Assembly (NCBI GenBank): GCA_004794655.1
Contig: SMMW01000086.1
Span: 62,001-126,000, forward strand
Direction of reading: 5' to 3'
Origin: Marisa cornuarietis
Taxonomy: Eukaryota; Mollusca; Gastropoda; Architaenioglossa; Ampullariidae
DNA: 64,000 bases
Part shown: positions 30,690 through 42,460 of the stretch, in pieces
How the letters are laid out: every line of letters starts with the position of its first letter
Numbering within the stretch: the stretch's first letter is position 1
Position numbers and translations under genes: made by a program
Notes under the pieces: model-generated
What the model saw: the letters and a program-made list of their open reading frames with translations, nothing else
Told to the model about the DNA's origin: nothing
Database searches by the model: none

Positions 30690-32397
30690 CTGTAGGCAAT
30701 AAAATCAAAAAGATAGGAAGAACTAAAAGAAAAAACTGATTATCATAAAACAATTTATAATAGTTTATTATTATGTGCTGTTGTGCAAAGCAGGTGGCAT
30801 CTCAGCTTATTGAAACAATTTCATTGACTGAATACCTTTAACTCTCTGCAAAGAAACAAAGCTTTTTTGCAAATGCTTAATGGTGACTTTCAACTTTGCA
30901 TAACATGGTTTTTAAAAAAGATATATTTCATGGGTGAACATATAGTCATAAAGTTTGATCCTGTTTATACCTCTTTCTCCACATTAGCCACTGACTGATC
31001 ACGGTAGATTTTTGAAGTCAGATTTTGCATGGCCAGAACTGATGCCCGCACCGAGTGGTTGGCCCAGATGATCACTGATGCACCCCATTCTCGAAACTTA
31101 TCTGTTGGTGTTGTGTAGTAGGTTGTGGGTACCAAGACAACAGGCCCCTGATGTTTGTGGAAATATGTCACATTTTTACTCACCAAAACAGTTGTACACC
31201 TGTATCAGGAATTAAGTATTCCTCATGCAAAGATATCTTTCTGCAGAAGAACACTAAACTCTGGAATATAATTATAGATCTTTATGGAGATCTTATGGTG
31301 TCTGGTCAATGGATAAATCTTCATCATCCTTAATATTTCCAATTGTTATGGGATGTAAGTCAAGGAATCGGTCAGTTAAGAATAAAAAACAGGAGAGCAT
31401 AACTGTATCTCTCTTTCTCTCTCACACACATACATGCGCACCAATATTTCTTGCAAGCACACAAATGAACAGACCTTGTTGTTCCACAGCTTCATGAACT
31501 CCTCTATCTGAGATGGATCTTTCCGTTTGCTGTGCATCAGAATGGCATCTGCCCCAGCCTCCAGGAATGCATCAGCCCGTTTAAGGGCCTCCTCCATGCT
31601 CCAGCCTGCTATCAGGGCTTCAACCCGTGCCACTACACAGAAATCAGGGTCCCTAGCCGTGTCCTTCATGGCCTGCAAACAATCAATCCAAATATTGGCG
31701 CAAAAATTAAATATAACTGGATATAATTTTATTCATACTTATTTTTACTCAATGATTGTATGTAGAGACTCTGCCTACAATGATTACAATCACCAGTGTA
31801 CTTGCAAATATGAATGATCATTCTAGAATAGGGTAAGGTTGATTTTTCTTGTGTTCGACAACAACATAATCATCATCAAAAAACTCTGACCTATTGACAT
31901 GAGCTACTTTCAATTTCCTGTCGCGGTACACATGTCTGTGATGGGTTTGGAGACTCAAAATTACATTTCTTTCCAAAAAAAAAAAAAGAGTTGACTCTAC
32001 TCTGTAAATAAAGTAGAAACAGTATGTTGTTTCAGCATAAAAAAACAAAACAACGCATCATAAACCATTACATAAAATATGGATAAAATATGAAAGGTAA
32101 AATGATGCTTTACATCAACAGCTATAAATATTAAGACTGCTCTAAGTGTGGCTGTAACTGAAGCATTCACTTAGTTCTAACATATTGTCTCTAACAAGGC
32201 ATTAAAGGCCTCAAGGCTCGCAGGTTTTTAGTAAAGATACCTTTATTTTGAGAGAAAATTCCTTAATGTCTGCCAGGGGTTGTTGCCGTCCATCTAGTAA
32301 GGAGTTTGTCTTTGGAAATAATTTGTCCTCCACAGCAGCACCTAGACAAGATGTTCCATATTTAATCTCTACAGTATTTCGTTCGGTTTTTTTTTCT

Positions 32398-32448
<51 letters not shown>

Positions 32449-34088
32449 CCACATACAAAAATGCTCACACACTCAGTAGTTGTAAATACTGTTTCATTTC
32501 ATTGCTTCTGAGTTCTCTGGTATTGCAAAAGAAGTCGTTCATGTAAATGTTACCATAAAATTTATCTTGTACAACGACAGGTTTTCTTCTTCTCTTCCTC
32601 TTTGTCTCTCTCTCCATCCTCTACCCATCTCTTTCTCTTGCTCACGCATACACGCAGACATTCACTCAGACTTTGCACTCAACCACACAGACCCTGGCAT
32701 TCAATCACTCCGGAAAACAAAACAAAAACAAAAAGTCATTGGTGACTCATCCCCAAAATACCCTGGGAGCTAAGTACCCGCAATCCCACGCTCTTCAAGT
32801 TTTCGGACCAGCCGCCGGGCGTTGTTGAAGTTGCCGTAGCCTGTGTCAGCATCCACGAGGATGGGGACGTCGCAAGCGTCGTTCATGAACTCCAGCACGT
32901 CCAGCACTTGTGTCCACGACGCCTCGTTACTGTCGCGCACTCCTAGCTGTGTTGATATTGACAGACCACTGGCCCAGATTCCTTTGAACCCTTACAATCA
33001 CAGGGTTGGCAAAAATCAACTGTTCATTATTTCAAGGGCTATAGTAAGATGCCAATTTGTCCAATAATAATTAAGCTACGATACTATTTTTTCTCCAAAC
33101 ATAAGCAAATACCCTTCTTCTGTTCTCGCGATACATGCCCACAAACATCACGATGCGCAGAAAGTGGTCAGCAGCACTGACGTCAGGATTGTACTTGCAT
33201 ACGTGTAGGATGTGAAGCCCTTACTCAATGGGGGAGCTAGACCTTATATGCTAATTAGGCGTGTCTCTGTACAAACGTGACATCACAACTTCGACCGCTT
33301 TCTGGGCGTAGCGATGTTTGTAGGCCTGTATCTCGAGAATGGAAGCGGGATATTTACCCAGATTTGAGATAAGATAGTTTCGTGCACTGCGCTTTATCCA
33401 ATCATTTAAAAGATCTTTTTCCACCCACTGAGAACTTAAATCACCTCCAGTTAATTGTTCTCAGTAAAGCAAAGCTATCTAGCATAGTGTTTCCAGGTAC
33501 GGTAGGCCTATATCTAAAGCAACAAATCTTTAGTGCTGTCCCAGTAAATTATCTGTCATAGTTTTTAAAACTATTCTTTTGTAATTTTCTTTGGAATGAA
33601 GGGGATGTATTATAAACATTTTAATAGGTCAAACAGTAAAACGCACACACGTATAAATATTTAATGGCGTTGCTGCGAATGCTCCATGGTAACAGACCAC
33701 GCGCGTTTGCAGATGTTCTTCTTTGTTCTTATCATTGTTCTCTGTTATTTGTTGTCCTTCACTTTCGCCCCTTTCATCTGCTGTTTATTCCTCTCCTTTC
33801 CTTTCCTTGTCAATTGCCCCATCATTCTTTTTTCAGGCCCTGGTTGTCATTGTCTGCCCTTGTTCAGCCGTGTAGACTATGTGCACGGTTTGTTGAAAGG
33901 GTAAGTGGGGGAGTAGTGCGATAAGAAGTCCAGGGGAGAGAACTGTGTGGTGTTAGAGGGGAGGTAATTCATTTGCTACGGCTGCACAAACCTGCTTCGT
34001 CTGCGATGCGGGCGCTGATGCCACTGTGGGCTTCCATCAGAAACTCCAGGTCTGAGGACAGCAGCATTTTCTTCAGCCGGGTCGATTT
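30606..34088 (-). CDS. Phosphoenolpyruvate phosphomutase (5' end incomplete)
   Basis: Six exons on the minus strand, 34088-33992, 32990-32778, 32341-32241, 31672-31475, 31147-30971 and 30689-30606, join in phase to 289 aa ending KYLPKA. The enzyme isomerises PEP to phosphonopyruvate, forming the C-P bond that leads to 2-aminoethylphosphonate and phosphonolipids. Key residues are visible: nucleophile Asp in GVRDSNEAS, metal-binding DADTGYGN, and the marker [10 protein letters not shown] (EDK-x5-NS), which separates true mutases from other isocitrate-lyase-fold enzymes. It closely resembles the Mytilus enzyme as I recall it, including its end. The exon at 34088 starts in phase 0, so about six residues including the start Met lie in an upstream exon I could not find. 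All six residues or motifs expected for activity are intact. Confidence 0.93.
30971..31147 (-). CDS. PEP phosphomutase exon
   Basis: It encodes [18 protein letters not shown] and [13 protein letters not shown], a 59-codon phase 0-0 exon. Confidence 0.93.
31475..31672 (-). CDS. PEP phosphomutase exon
   Basis: It encodes [15 protein letters not shown] and [20 protein letters not shown], part of the barrel with the conserved Arg-Val-Glu. A 66-codon phase 0-0 exon. Confidence 0.94.
32241..32341 (-). CDS. PEP phosphomutase exon with EDK-x5-NS motif
   Basis: It encodes [17 protein letters not shown] and [14 protein letters not shown]. This short exon carries the family marker motif and the gating-loop lysine. 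Confidence 0.94.
32397..32446. repeat. (CA)n microsatellite
   Basis: A 24-unit CA run in a phosphomutase intron, about 55 bp from the exon at 32241-32341. Confidence 0.95.
32778..32990 (-). CDS. PEP phosphomutase exon with nucleophile and DADTGYGN
   Basis: It encodes [20 protein letters not shown] and [19 protein letters not shown]. It enters and leaves in phase 1. Confidence 0.95.
33992..34088 (-). CDS. PEP phosphomutase first recognised exon
   Basis: It encodes [20 protein letters not shown] and [13 protein letters not shown]. Acceptor GTGTCCAG, phase 0 in, phase 1 out. No ATG of its own in a plausible position. Confidence 0.9.
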
Positions 34089-34589
34089 CTGGACACAAAG
34101 TACACAAAAGAACTCAAAAAATCATTCACACCAGCTCCATCATGACCGACCGGGGATTTCCTGCGAGAACAAACAGCAAGAAAACTACTCACGACTTAAT
34201 ATTTCGCATCCTCCGTCATGTCTACAGTGGTGTACAGAAGGGGTGGGAATAGTAGGCATCCCCCCCAAGTCCCCGCAAAAAATCTTTAAATATTTTTACC
34301 CGTTTTACTGTAACAGCCATGCTGATTAAATATCTATATTATTTTACATTCAATTATTCTCACGTTTTATGTTTTCCAAACTGCCGCCTCTTCACTTTCT
34401 GCAAGGGTTTTACGAAATATTGACAGTAGGAAGTATGGCAGCGAGAGGGGGAAAAAACAGAAGAACTTCCTTTAAATTCTTGCCTTCAGACCTTCTTTAA
34501 AAAAAGAAATATAAAACACATTAACTGAAGGATTTTCTTTCCTGTAAATGCCACAGTGGACTAATTTGGTGGCCATGCAACAGCACAGT

Positions 34590-35365
34590 CGCAACCAGTT
34601 TTAATTTGTTGACCATACAACAACACCACAGTCACACTCAGTTTTAATTTGTTGACCATACAACAACACAGTCACACTCAGTTTTAATTTGTTGACCATA
34701 CAACAACACCACAGTCACACTCAGTTTTAATTTGTTGACCATACAACAACACAGTCACAATCAGTTTTAATTTGTTGACCATACAACAACACAGTCACAC
34801 TCAGTTTTAATTTGTTGACCATACAACAACACCACAGTCACACTCAGTTTTAATTTGTTGACCATACAACAACACCACAGTCACACTCAGTTTTAATTTG
34901 TTGACCATCCAACAACACCACAGTCACACTCAGTTTTAATTTGTTGACCATACAACAACACAGTCACACTCAGTTTTAATTTGTTGACCATACAACAACA
35001 CCACAGTCACACTCAGTTTTAATTTGTTGACCATACAACAACACCACAGTCACACTCAGTTTTAATTTGTTGACCATACAACAACACCACAGTCACACTC
35101 AGTTTTAATTTGTTGACCATACAACAACACAGTCACACTCAGTTTTAATTTGTTGACCATACAACAACACCACAGTCACACTCAGTTTTAATTTGTTGAC
35201 CATACAACAACACCACAGTCACACTCAGTTTTAATTTGTTGACCATACAACAACACCACAGTCACACTCAGTTTTAATTTGTTGACCATACAACAACACA
35301 GTCACAATCAGTTTTAATTTGGTGACCATACAGTCACAATCAGTTTCAATTTGGTGACCATACAA
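34590..35365. repeat. Minisatellite, 43/40-bp units, about 18 copies
   Basis: The unit contains GTTTTAATTTGTTGACCATA and CAACAACACCACAGTCACAC. A 3-bp CCA indel gives 43-bp and 40-bp forms in mixed order. Edge copies are diverged (TTGGTGACC). It lies 0.5 kb upstream of the first recognised phosphomutase exon. Confidence 0.96.
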
Positions 35366-35389
35366 CACCACAGTCACAGGTAGCTTAAA

Positions 35390-35652
35390 GTATAATAATA
35401 ATAATAATAATAGTGAAGATTTGTATAGCGCATATTCACACTCATAGAGAGCATGCTCTTAGCGCTTAAAACGAGGAAGAGACGTGGACTAAGTAGACAC
35501 AGAACAAAGGGACGAAAGAAAACGACAGTACTGACGAAACAGAAAACATTAAAAGGCATCAAGTAACAGGAACAGAAAAATATAGTGATTCTGCGAGAAA
35601 GATGGGTAAAGCAGCAAGAGGGAAGGGGGCGGGGTTAAGAAGGACGAGCATT
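35390..35652 (-). mobile_element. LINE 3'-end fragment, copy A
   Basis: It begins with (ATA)n and GTGAAGATTTGTATAGCGCA, then AGAGAGCATGCTCTTAGCGC. It is nearly identical over about 260 bp to the fragment at 36680 in the same orientation, but stops after GAGCATTGTGT. Sense is the minus strand, so (ATA)n is the 3' tail. Confidence 0.8.
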
Positions 35653-36018
35653 GTGTAAACGTGCGGGTGTCAGCCTTTGATCGATCAGCCTACAGCAAGG
35701 TTCACAAGGTCGCCAGTTAACGACATCTGGCGTCCCACGTATCTATCTTTCCTTCCCCCCCCCCCCAACCTTACCCTCCAGATCCTTCCCTGAAACGTGG
35801 GCGAAAAGAGAATTAAAGGAATAAAACTACACACACACTGATTTCCATAAACCTTGAGTCCGTCGTTGATTACAGGTGTGGCCAGCAAGAAAGGACAGAT
35901 TTATGTTTGCTCATTATAAAGCGGTCTTTTTATGTCGGGACTTACGAGTCTTCAAAAGCTTATACATCTGTACTGTCTAATTGTATTCAATGAATTAGTG
36001 AACTTCGTGATCACGCAC

Positions 36019-36022
<4 letters not shown>

Positions 36023-36099
<77 letters not shown>
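36023..36099. repeat. (GT)n microsatellite
   Basis: A perfect GT run of about 38 units. Confidence 0.96.
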
Positions 36100-36101
<2 letters not shown>

Positions 36102-36129
36102 CGCAATTGCGGAAGATGACTGTACTTGG

Positions 36130-36520
36130 GTAAGTACGCCCCCGATTACCTGTGTGAGCACCTGATCATTATGTGCGCTCATGATCACGTGCGTGATAAC
36201 TGTGTATCTGTGCACTTGATTACTGTACGCGCGCACATTATTATCTGTACATGCGCGCCTGATTATTGTGTATATCCGAGCATGATTACTGTGCATGTGC
36301 GTGCCTCATTACCTATATGCACGCATTATTATTATGTGTACTTGACCGCCTGATTACTTACGTGCGCGAATAATTACCTACGTGTCAGCATGCGTCCTGC
36401 GTGTGCATGCGCCTGCTTACCTGCGTTAGTGCGTGATTACTGTGTTTATAATCTCCTCCTCATGATTACCTATGTGCGCGCATAGTTACTTTATAGTGAA
36501 CGCCCCGATTACTTATGTGT
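36130..36520. repeat. Degenerate GATTACCTGTGTGCGCGCAT-like minisatellite
   Basis: Loose units of about 25-35 bp built from TGATTACTGTG/TATGTGCGCGC words. It follows directly after the GT tract and may have grown out of it. Confidence 0.7.
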
Positions 36521-36679
36521 GTACATGTCCCTCTAAGTGAACGACTGTTCGGTCGTGCATCCGTGTGGGTGTGTAAATAAGGGTTGAGAAGACCGGGCAG
36601 TAAGGGTAGCCACGCCAAGTCCGCAGTGAAGATCGTTTTGAAAAGGCCATAACTTCAAGACGTGGTGCATAGTGGGAAT

Positions 36680-37225
36680 GAATAATAATAATAATAGTGA
36701 AGATTTGTATAGCGCATATTCACACTCATAGAGAGCATGCTCTTAGCGCTTAAAACGAGGAAGAGACGTGGACTAAGTAGATACAGAACAAAGCGACGAA
36801 AGAAAACGACAGTACTGACGAAACAGAAAACATTAAAAGGCATCAAGTAACAGGAACAGAGAAATATAGTGATTCTGCCGAGAAAGATGGGTAAAGCAGC
36901 AAGAGGGAAGGGGGCGGGGTTAAGAAGGACGAGCATTGTGCGGACTGTGTTAGGAGAAATGCTCAAGGAAGAGGTGCGTTTTCAGTGCAGATTTGAAAGA
37001 TTCAGTTGTAGGAAGGTGGCGGATATGGAAAGGAAGAGAGTTCCATTGTTTTGCATCCGTCCTGTTTTGCATTTTGAATCCGTGATCTTGACAGCTACCT
37101 TGGGACACACTCACCACGAGAGGGCAGTAAAGAAGAAAAACGTGCTTGCCGAGGGAGACAGCTGCATGTTCTTTGTTGGTTACCTCCCTGGGCGCAGACC
37201 GGCGCACGCACACACGCACAGAGAG
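36680..37225 (-). mobile_element. LINE 3' end (CR1/L2-like), copy B
   Basis: It is the longest copy of the family. On the minus strand (about 37100-36957) it reads AKQWNSLPFHIRHLPTTESF and SALKTHLF, the typical last residues of CR1/L2-type LINE ORF2. A 3' UTR and a (TAT)n tail follow. This identifies the shorter copies at 14.6, 35.4, 58.0 and 60.5 kb. Confidence 0.8.
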
Positions 37226-37301
37226 AGACGGGGGAGAGAGAGACCCTTCATGCCCCTTCTTCGTGATGTTCGAACTTCATATAAACGCACACAGAATAAA
37301 C

Positions 37302-37302
37302 A

Positions 37303-37345
<43 letters not shown>
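37302..37345. repeat. (CA)n microsatellite
   Basis: A CA run of about 21 units; a (GT)n stretch is at 37450-37470. Confidence 0.94.
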
Positions 37346-37347
<2 letters not shown>

Positions 37348-37639
37348 TCACCATTCATGCAGAAATACCCCCACCCACCCGAATTTTGAATGTGCGTGCA
37401 TGTTTTCATGTTGCATATATATGCTGTGTATTCTGTGTACCTTTACAGTGGTGTGTGTGTGTGTGTGTGTTGACGAGTGACAAGCTGTCAACAACTAACC
37501 TTTTCGCCACCATCCGTCGTGTAATGTCGCTCCAGACACTTGAAACACGTGACCCGTTTTGCTGGAAAATGGGAGGAAAAAAACCTTTCATGTATAGCAG
37601 AGTGTGCAACAACTAGGTATAGCCAGACATAACTAGACT

Positions 37640-38280
37640 GAACACAGCTAGCTAGACAGGTAGAACACGCACAGAATACATAGACATGTAAAAGATGCGC
37701 ACAACACATAGAAAGGTAGAACACTCACAGAACACATAGTCAGACAGGTAGAACACTCACACAACACATAGTCAGACAGGTAGAACACTCACACAACACA
37801 TAGTCACACAGGTAGAACACTCACAGAACACATAGTCAGACAGGTAGAACACTCACAGAACACATAGTCACACAGGTAGAACACTCACAGAACACATAGT
37901 CAGACAGGTAGAACACTCACAGAACACATAGTCACACAGGTAGAACACTCACAGAACACATAGTCAGACAGGTAGAACACTCACAGAACACATAGTCACA
38001 CAGGTAGAACACTCACAGAACACATAGTCAGACAGGTAGAACACTCACAGAACACATAGTCACACAGGTAGAACACTCACAGAACACATAGTCAGACAGG
38101 TAGAACACTCACACAACACATAGTCACACAGGTAGAACACTCACACAACACATAGTCACACAGGTAGAACACTCACAGAACACATAGTCACACAGGTAGA
38201 ACACTCACACAACACATAGTCACACAGGTAGAACACTCACACAACACATAGTCACACAGGTAGAACACTCACAGAAAGCA
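37640..38280. repeat. 32-bp minisatellite with 64-bp alternation
   Basis: The unit is AGAACACTCACAGAACACAT plus AGTCAGACAGGT. Over the middle of the array GTCAGACAGG and GTCACACAGG alternate strictly, giving a 64-bp higher-order unit. About 20 units in all. Outer units are more diverged at the left. Confidence 0.95.
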
Positions 38281-39640
38281 AAGCACGTGATTTAGGCAGG
38301 CAGGTAGACATAGAGACTGACAGACAAAGACTGGAAGTCGTCAGACTTTCAGGGAAACAGACTGTGAGATATATTTTGTAGAGTTGTGGGGGAGGGGCCG
38401 GGGGGAACCTTGCGGTGCGCGTGCATGCAGTATAGGAGACGATGAGGTCGTGAACTTTCATGTGCACTGTGGCGCCACAAATGGGCGGCCGGAAGAAGAC
38501 ATATTGATCATAAAGTGCACAGAGTGCCTTTGACCTGTTATGAGGCTGGGATCAGTCTTTCAACCGGAAATACAACATTTGAGAGAAAGATAGCGAGGGG
38601 AAGTGTGTGAGTGGAGTTATTAGTTGCCATAGTGCTTGCTTTGTGTATATGCAGTTGTTGGATCAGTCCGCCACAAGAAAGTAGTGCGTGTATATGAGAA
38701 ATGAACCTAGACATTTATTACATGCACGGCTGACACCTAAGTCAACAAATAGATATACATTTTAAAAAAAATCATCCATAATACAGTGATTTGGGAAGAC
38801 ATCTGGCACCAGTTGAGGAATCAAGTACAAAGCATACACAGCACTAAAGGCCATCTTGCACACAAGTACATCCGCGTCCACAGTGACACAGAGAGAGGAG
38901 GGGGGAGCTGGGGAAGGAAGTGACTGAGAGAGATATATGGTTAGGTCGTGTCTATGTAGTCTCATTATGCAGTCTCGTATCTTGTTGCCCCTCTGTATCG
39001 GTTGGCATATATACTAGATTAGTCCGCCAGCCAAAAGTGTTTGTGTGCGTTTGCATGTGTGTATTTGTGTGCGCGTGTGTGTGTTGTGCCTGTAAGTGGT
39101 ATGTGGGTGTGTGGGTGAGAAAGCACGTGGTTTTTGTTGTTTGTTGTGTCTCGTGCCGTGTTTCCTCTATGCTCATGTGTGTGTGTGAGAGAGAGAGAAA
39201 GAAAAAAATGTGTTTTGTTTTGTGTGTTGCACGTGGTGTCTGGTCTCCACTGCGTGTGTGCGTAGGGATCTAAGAGAATTTTGTATTCAAGCTACTTTGT
39301 GGTGTTCACGGGGCTTCTCACCTCAGGCATCTAATGAGTGAGACACTGCGCCTGATCATCCCCATCCTATGAGCAGGTCCTACACTTGACTTCGAAAAAA
39401 CACCACCTATAACATATCTCTATAGTTTTTTCTCGAGAAACGTTTTATATATATATATATATATACTGCTGAAAGCGCCTTTGACCTGTTAGGAAGCTGT
39501 GGTCAGTCCTGAAGCCGAGGAAGTACAACACGTGACAGAAAGAAAGGGAAGAAGAGGGATTTCTGTACGATGTTCTCCTTCCAGTTGAAGACTGGTTGAA
39601 ACCAAAGCTCCTGTGCCCTACAAATGTTATCCTCAGGATA
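38281..39640. other. No gene recognised
   Basis: Mixed sequence with GT-rich and GA-rich stretches (39020-39200) and a short (TA)n at 39448. A paired phrase GTGCCTTTGACCTGTTA is seen at 38524 and, as GCGCCTTTGACCTGTTA, at 39475, with similar flanks (GAGGCTGGGATCAGTC against GAAGCTGTGGTCAGTC), so it is a dispersed repeat. Confidence 0.5.
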
Positions 39641-39649
39641 TCCCGACAT

Positions 39650-39900
39650 CACGGAGGTGTATAGGGTGGATTACTGTCTGTCTGCCGAGACTAGCGTTGA
39701 GCCTCTTGCGAAGTTCTCCGCTGTTAGTCTCGGTGAGCCTTAACAATGAATGTGAATAAACCGGAAGCTACTTATACACCAGCCTCGTTCTAGTAGTTCA
39801 ACAGAAACGTGACTAAACCGGAAGCTATTTGTAACCAGCCTCGTTCTATGACTTCACTGAAAAAAATCGTCTGCAAGCAGTCCAGTAATACAAGTCCGTG
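39650..39900 (-). mobile_element. CACGGAC element, copy 2 (inverted)
   Basis: It is the reverse complement of the element at 5154-5406, 251 bp, with the same internal duplicated segment. One end has a single change (CACGGAG). The direct repeat CCGACAT flanks it at 39643-39649 and 39901-39907. Confidence 0.88.
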
Positions 39901-39907
39901 CCGACAT

Positions 39908-42225
39908 TAAGCGAGAATTTACCAATATGTGAAAATATTTCGCCCTCAAGACGAACTGGCCAATACGAAGTCTAGGAGCAGACCGGAAGCCCAGTGGGCA
40001 GAACGCCTGGAAGTATTACACCGAGGGTCGACAATACAATGACAGTGACAATGACCAACTTTATTAGTCCAAATGGGTAATTTAAACATAGGTTCAGATC
40101 TGCTCTTTTGGGTCGTGTATTTATCCCTGGATGTGACGCCTATTCTCAGGACCAACCGTCCAGAACTGTCTCCCCGTCTTTCTGTTTCCTCACACTTCAG
40201 CTTCATTTGTCAAACACTTCAGATCGTGAATGCTTTCTCCTATCAAAGAAACCAGCCAAGCAGCCAGGCAACCCGATATCACCTGTCAATACTTTGACTG
40301 CTTTCTTGAATCTGGGGCAGGTCTCATCCCTCGGGAAACAAGAGCCTCGCCACAAGGGAAACACAGGCCCAAGTTTTTGTACAAAATTCCAGTGCGGCAT
40401 TCTGCTCTCTCCCTTCAGCAGGGAGAGCACTTAGCGGACAGTGGTCGCTTAGTAACCCCTCCCCCACCAGCCTACCACCTCCCAACTCATCAGCTGACTC
40501 AAGGGAAGAAATCTGATGCAAGAGGAGGATTGACCTGAATGTCCGCTTGACTTTCGGTGATCAGTGAACGTTTGCGTGCGCTGGGGTCCTGTGAGACTTG
40601 TGCCGTCTGCTGGATGCCCTGCTCGGAACTGCATTTTGTATGGAGTGTATTCCGGCGTGCATGATGTGTTTGATATTTGTGTTGGTGATCGTGGTTCGTG
40701 CTGTGTGTGTTCGCTGACCTTTGGCCTAGAGTACACAGTCTAATTCATTATGTTATGTCGTTACCTTACGTTGACGTCACACCACCAACTGTCGTGGACC
40801 TTGTCCACAGATCAGGTTCATGGCAGACCTTCATCGTTGTCTCCTTTACTTTTCAACGCTGGTCTGTACTCATCGACAGACAAGGTGTTGATGGTTGTAA
40901 GGGTGGAGATGGACTAGACAGATATAATGTGCCTCCTGCCCCACTCCCCCCTGTCCACCCGCCCTATTGACATCAGGTTGTTGGTGGGGGTGGGGGGATA
41001 AATGCTAGCATAAATAAAACAGTGGTACCCTGTGACCTACAACCAGCGGATGAAGCATCCCAGCAGACCAAACCTTCAGTGGCTGAAAAGCAGTCATGCA
41101 TCTAGATGACAGCAGGGACCAATACAGCAGGCGCGTGTGTGCATGAACATGTACACTCTTCTGTTATTGTGTGTGTGGTGGGGGGGGGGTTGAAAGAGAA
41201 GGGGGAGGACTGGCGTTTTACGCCGTGACAGCAACTAAGACTATATCACAGAAAAGCAGCAGACCCCGTAAACACGCGCCATATTCAGAGAAAGACCAGC
41301 GTGTGTGGAAGTGAGAGAGACCACTTTGTTTTTTGTTTTTATTTATTTTCTTTGGCTATAAACCCAGAGGGAAACACAAACGAACAGCCGAATAGACACA
41401 GTGAATCACTTCCGAGGGGTTCAGACTCGAGTACCATTCCTCGTCTTCTGTGTGAATTATATCCAATGGCGGTTAAATCTTCTGTCTTCTTTTATCGCAA
41501 TGTTCAGTATGCACCAATCGGCCTCAACAGCGAGTACGAACAGGCTTAAGAGACATAATAAGGAGGTCAAAGTTTGAATAAAAGACGCTGCCTTAAACGA
41601 ATCAGTCTTTGTAAGAACAAGTGTACTCGAACACGTCCCTAAGGTATTCGTCCCCGGGTACAGATCCAAAAAAGCTACTCACATAAACGCACAAAAGCAT
41701 GGAATGTGGGATCTTCAGCAAACATCCTCCCATTCACACCCACCCCTAAACACAGACACATTATCCAGCCCCTCCCTGCCTCTCTTCTTTCTCTTGTTTT
41801 TTTTTTTATCTCTTATCGTGAGAGTAGGGGAGGTCTTCAATATGTCCTAGTCCACCCTCTATCTTGTCAAGTTTTTTCGGATTAAATATGATTTAAGTCA
41901 CAGCTTGAAGAACAGTTGCACGTTCCATGCGTCACGTACAACATAGTTTCAAAATAATCGGCAGACATTGTTGCTCGAGATGTTTTCAGGCCAGGGTCGT
42001 AGTTACTACCGTGAGGTGAGTCGTTACCTTGGGACAACACGGGGGAACTCGAGGACAAGCGTCTTCTTACCGGATCTACACAATAGATAAAGCCTTTGAG
42101 GTCTGTGAGCTTTCATATTTAAAAGTGCATTGCTTTTTGTAAGAGTTAGTGTACAGGTCGGTCTGCACCATATTAAAGTGTACGCGGCTGTCGTCTATGA
42201 GAGGTCATAGGTACAAGAAAGGATG
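39908..42225. other. No gene recognised; SINE fragment at 41213-41325
   Basis: At 40040-40080 the words GACCAACTTTATTAGTCC resemble the 3' end of the LINE fragment at 7080, suggesting another antisense LINE 3' end. At 41213-41325 a truncated SINE-like copy (GCCGTGACAGCAACTAAGAC to AGAGAAAGACCAGCG) matches the one at 48893. The rest is unique-looking. Confidence 0.5.
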
Positions 42226-42229
42226 AGCC

Positions 42230-42460
42230 TTATTTGCTACTGCATCTAACCAGGTCAGAGGTCGTGGTCACGTGGCTAATGATTAGGTCTAAAGCATGAA
42301 CAATTTTTTTTATTGTTTCTCCCTTAAGGAATGTCAGAGGCTTGGGTCGGTCTTGAGCAGTGTTGAGGTGGTCTTGCATGGAACGACCAGTCCACACCTT
42401 GACGGTCGTCATCCAGCTCGTCCTCTGTCTACCTCCGTGTCGACCTCCTTCCACGGTGCA
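42230..42460 (-). mobile_element. RTE-like LINE ORF C-terminal fragment
   Basis: The minus strand reads MEGGRHGGRQRTSWMTTVKV and WTGRSMQDHLNTAQDRPK, the usual C-terminal basic Trp-containing motif of RTE-type LINE proteins. Only about 230 bp is recognisable. Confidence 0.7.

Noticed and set aside
35853..35888. Open frame ending GLK|GT as phosphomutase exon 1
   Set aside because: The phase and donor fit, but the frame begins with TTG after a TAA and has no ATG.
37494..37512. Minus-strand ATGGTGGCGAAAAG|GTTAGT as phosphomutase exon 1
   Set aside because: It would supply Met-Val-Ala-Lys, which is attractive, but it ends in phase 2, while the next exon needs phase 0 and would hit a stop otherwise.
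34590..38280. CRISPR-like arrays at 34.6-35.4 and 37.6-38.3 kb
   Set aside because: The repeats are contiguous tandem units without unique spacers, in a eukaryotic genome; they are minisatellites.
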